From JAVBNT01 sp031551355 (lineage in GTDB: Bacteria; Vulcanimicrobiota; CADAWZ01), in assembly GCA_031551355.1 (NCBI GenBank), contig JAVBNT010000002.1, positions 81,460 through 145,459 of the forward strand: 64,000 bases of DNA. Direction: 5' to 3'. The notes below the pieces were generated by a model. The model was not told where the DNA came from. It ran no database searches and saw nothing but the letters and a program-made list of their open reading frames with translations. Both the position numbers and the translations under genes were made by a program. The stretch's first letter is position 1. Each line of letters begins with the position of its first letter. This document shows positions 63,067-64,000 of the stretch, one piece after another.

Positions 63067-63519
63067 ATGGATGAAAGTATTTTAAAACGCAGATTCGGGG
63101 AATTCTCTACCAGCGGCAGCTTTGTGCTGATAAAGCTGCAAAACGCTGAAACCATGGAAACCATGGACATTATTTGTGAAAATATGTCCTGGGCATTTAT
63201 ATGCAAGGACGATTTAAAACTCATTTTAGAAAGCAAAGAATATACCGATTATATGGTCAAAAATTATAATAAAACTTTTGCGGTCGGCAATGAAATTTAT
63301 TTAAAGCTTAAAGGCGCACAGGCCGGCGATACCTATATGGAGTATTCACAGGTTCCCTGGCAAAGCGTCAAAGCTGAGTTCCTTGAAAAAGAGCGCGGTT
63401 TTTATAACATAAAAGACAGAAACATTGAAAGAAATGCCGATTTCATAAAAATGCTGCTGCATCATAATGTAGTAGTAAGACACGATTGCTACGATGGTTC
63501 CGTATACGTCCAGGAATAA
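63067..63519 (+). CDS. Leaderless Cys-pair family protein
   Basis: 150-residue paralogue of the protein at 57214-57768: DESILKRRFGEFSTSGSFVL, DIICENMSWAFICKDDLKL, YTDYMVKNYNKTFAVGNEIY, KAEFLEKERGFYNIK. It starts exactly where the mature domain of the paralogue begins and lacks a signal peptide. Upstream bases (AATAACAAAAACGGAGCTTA) still resemble the coding DNA for NNKIGAGK in the paralogue but contain a stop and lack one base, so the leader seems lost. GGAG at 63056-63059 may now act as ribosome site. It may be cytoplasmic or a non-functional remnant. Confidence 0.7.
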   Translation: MDESILKRRFGEFSTSGSFVLIKLQNAETMETMDIICENMSWAFICKDDLKLILESKEYTDYMVKNYNKTFAVGNEIYLKLKGAQAGDTYMEYSQVPWQSVKAEFLEKERGFYNIKDRNIERNADFIKMLLHHNVVVRHDCYDGSVYVQE

Positions 63520-63568
63520 AGGAAAAAATCCTATGAACCACGCGTGCGGCGCTCGCGATTGATGGAAT

Positions 63569-63606
63569 AAAAAACGAGATAAGGCGAAAGCCAATTCTCG
63601 TTTTTT
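63569..63606 (+). terminator. Terminator of the RTX-M91 operon 2
   Basis: AAAAAACGAGA (63569-63579) and TCTCGTTTTTT (63596-63606) form an 11-bp stem ending in six T residues, about 50 bases after the last Cys-pair gene. A smaller GGCGAAAGCC hairpin lies in its loop. Confidence 0.85.
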
Positions 63607-63653
63607 GTTAGGAACATCCTTGATCTGGCGCCACAGATTCACCGATTTCCCTT

Positions 63654-63737
63654 CAAATTTGTCTAAATTGGTGGAGATGCTAAGACAAATACAAGTGCCA
63701 CGAATGAGGCGTAGGTTTCTACGCCGGAGTGAGGGCA
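63654..63737. repeat. Second copy of the nested palindrome repeat
   Basis: The segment GGAGATGCTAAG...GCCGGAGTGAGGGCA matches 25498-25562 with about eight differences over 63 bases, including the inner GGCGTAG/CTACGCC arms. The outer arms are eroded here. It lies in the 481-base tail of the window (63520-64000), where no gene is convincing. Confidence 0.75.
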
Positions 63738-63973
63738 TATTCCGACCTCTAATATCCTTACCGGATCAAATTAGTTCAAAGCAAGGTGATACAACGACGG
63801 GCGACTGCGCCTTGAGCTAAGCGTAGATCTGCTACGTGTGCGAGAGGTGACAGTCGGTCCGTAAGCGTCAAACCAAAGACACATTGAATAGTTATGCGAA
63901 TTCTCCTAAAATTGGATAGTAAGTAGGTTTGGCATTTCTGTTGCTTTTCGACTTTCCTTACAGATATTCTGTC

Positions 63974-63995
63974 GGCGGCAAATCCCGATGCCGCC
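63974..63995 (+). terminator. Hairpin at the window edge
   Basis: GGCGGCA (63974-63980) and TGCCGCC (63989-63995) form a short GC-rich stem followed by TTCTT; possibly a terminator, but the context is cut by the window end. Confidence 0.35.
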
Positions 63996-64000
63996 TTCTT

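Noticed and set aside
57214..63519. Type I secretion genes expected beside RTX proteins
   Set aside because: No ABC transporter, HlyD-like or TolC-like gene is present in the window, so the export route cannot be assigned.
63605..63820. 71-codon frame at the window end
   Set aside because: It lies over the dispersed palindrome repeat and starts within the terminator T-run.
1..64000. tRNA, rRNA and known riboswitches
   Set aside because: None recognised by eye in the gaps; a covariance-model search would be needed to exclude small RNAs.

Overview
The window looks like a chromosomal segment of an uncultured, probably anaerobic, diderm bacterium. Supporting signs are class A penicillin-binding protein, lipoprotein signals, prepilin-type minor pilin operons, a double-cubane-cluster reductase of the kind found in anaerobes, an oxygen-sensitive radical SAM enzyme, FAD-dependent ThyX and a type I glutamine synthetase. 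The unusual abundance of pseudopilin operons resembles poorly studied candidate phyla (Riflebacteria/Wallbacteria-like), but that placement is inference; no rRNA or tRNA gene was seen. Intergenic DNA is AT-rich, carries many strong hairpins and small REP-like repeats, and holds several decaying genes.

Layout. 1-7.5 kb (+): threonine synthase (cut by the window edge), a LysM membrane protein, a zinc-ribbon/pseudokinase/beta-propeller protein, then a tightly overlapping set of secreted M48 protease, sigma-70 factor and ParB-like protein, and XdhC. 7.6-10.6 kb: a SnoaL-like protein and a large caspase-type lipoprotein, flanked by an inverted repeat pair. 10.6-15.9 kb (-): glutamine synthetase, aldehyde dehydrogenase, a cyclic-nucleotide-domain/phosphofructokinase fusion and a metallo-beta-lactamase-fold hydrolase. 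16-21.3 kb (-): minor pilin cluster A, an intact PilV-PilW-PilX trio followed by a decaying tandem copy. 21.5-31 kb: organophosphate-type MFS transporter, a membrane protein, radical SAM protein, carbamoyltransferase flanked by repeats, divergent SerA, the double-cubane reductase and a frameshifted alpha/beta hydrolase. 31-41.2 kb (-): SWIM protein and a conserved housekeeping run: rpmE, thyX-tdk, prfA-prmC-accB-like-accC, nusB-PBP1A. 41.4-48.9 kb (-): a degraded receiver domain and minor pilin cluster B in the order V-W-X-W-X. 49-57 kb (-): ECF-type membrane protein, Pth, small Cys protein, AI-2E transporter, secreted propeller and EF-hand-like proteins, a lipoprotein and a nucleoside transporter. 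57.2-63.5 kb: two divergent modules, each an RTX-repeat protein with a C-terminal M91-like zinc-peptidase domain followed by a member of a small secreted Cys-pair family.

The main candidates for something new are (1) the divergent RTX-M91/partner modules at 57.2-63.5 kb, which look like a secreted protease plus cognate partner (possibly inhibitor) system with a shared control region built from repeated AATGTTA half-sites; (2) the PilV-PilW-giant PilX trios, present as three intact and one decaying unit, with a CPHK signature in every PilW; (3) a biotin-carboxyl-carrier-like protein beside AccC that lacks the biotinylated lysine; and (4) the cNMP-domain phosphofructokinase fusion. All functional claims rest on reading motifs in the translations; no database search was run.
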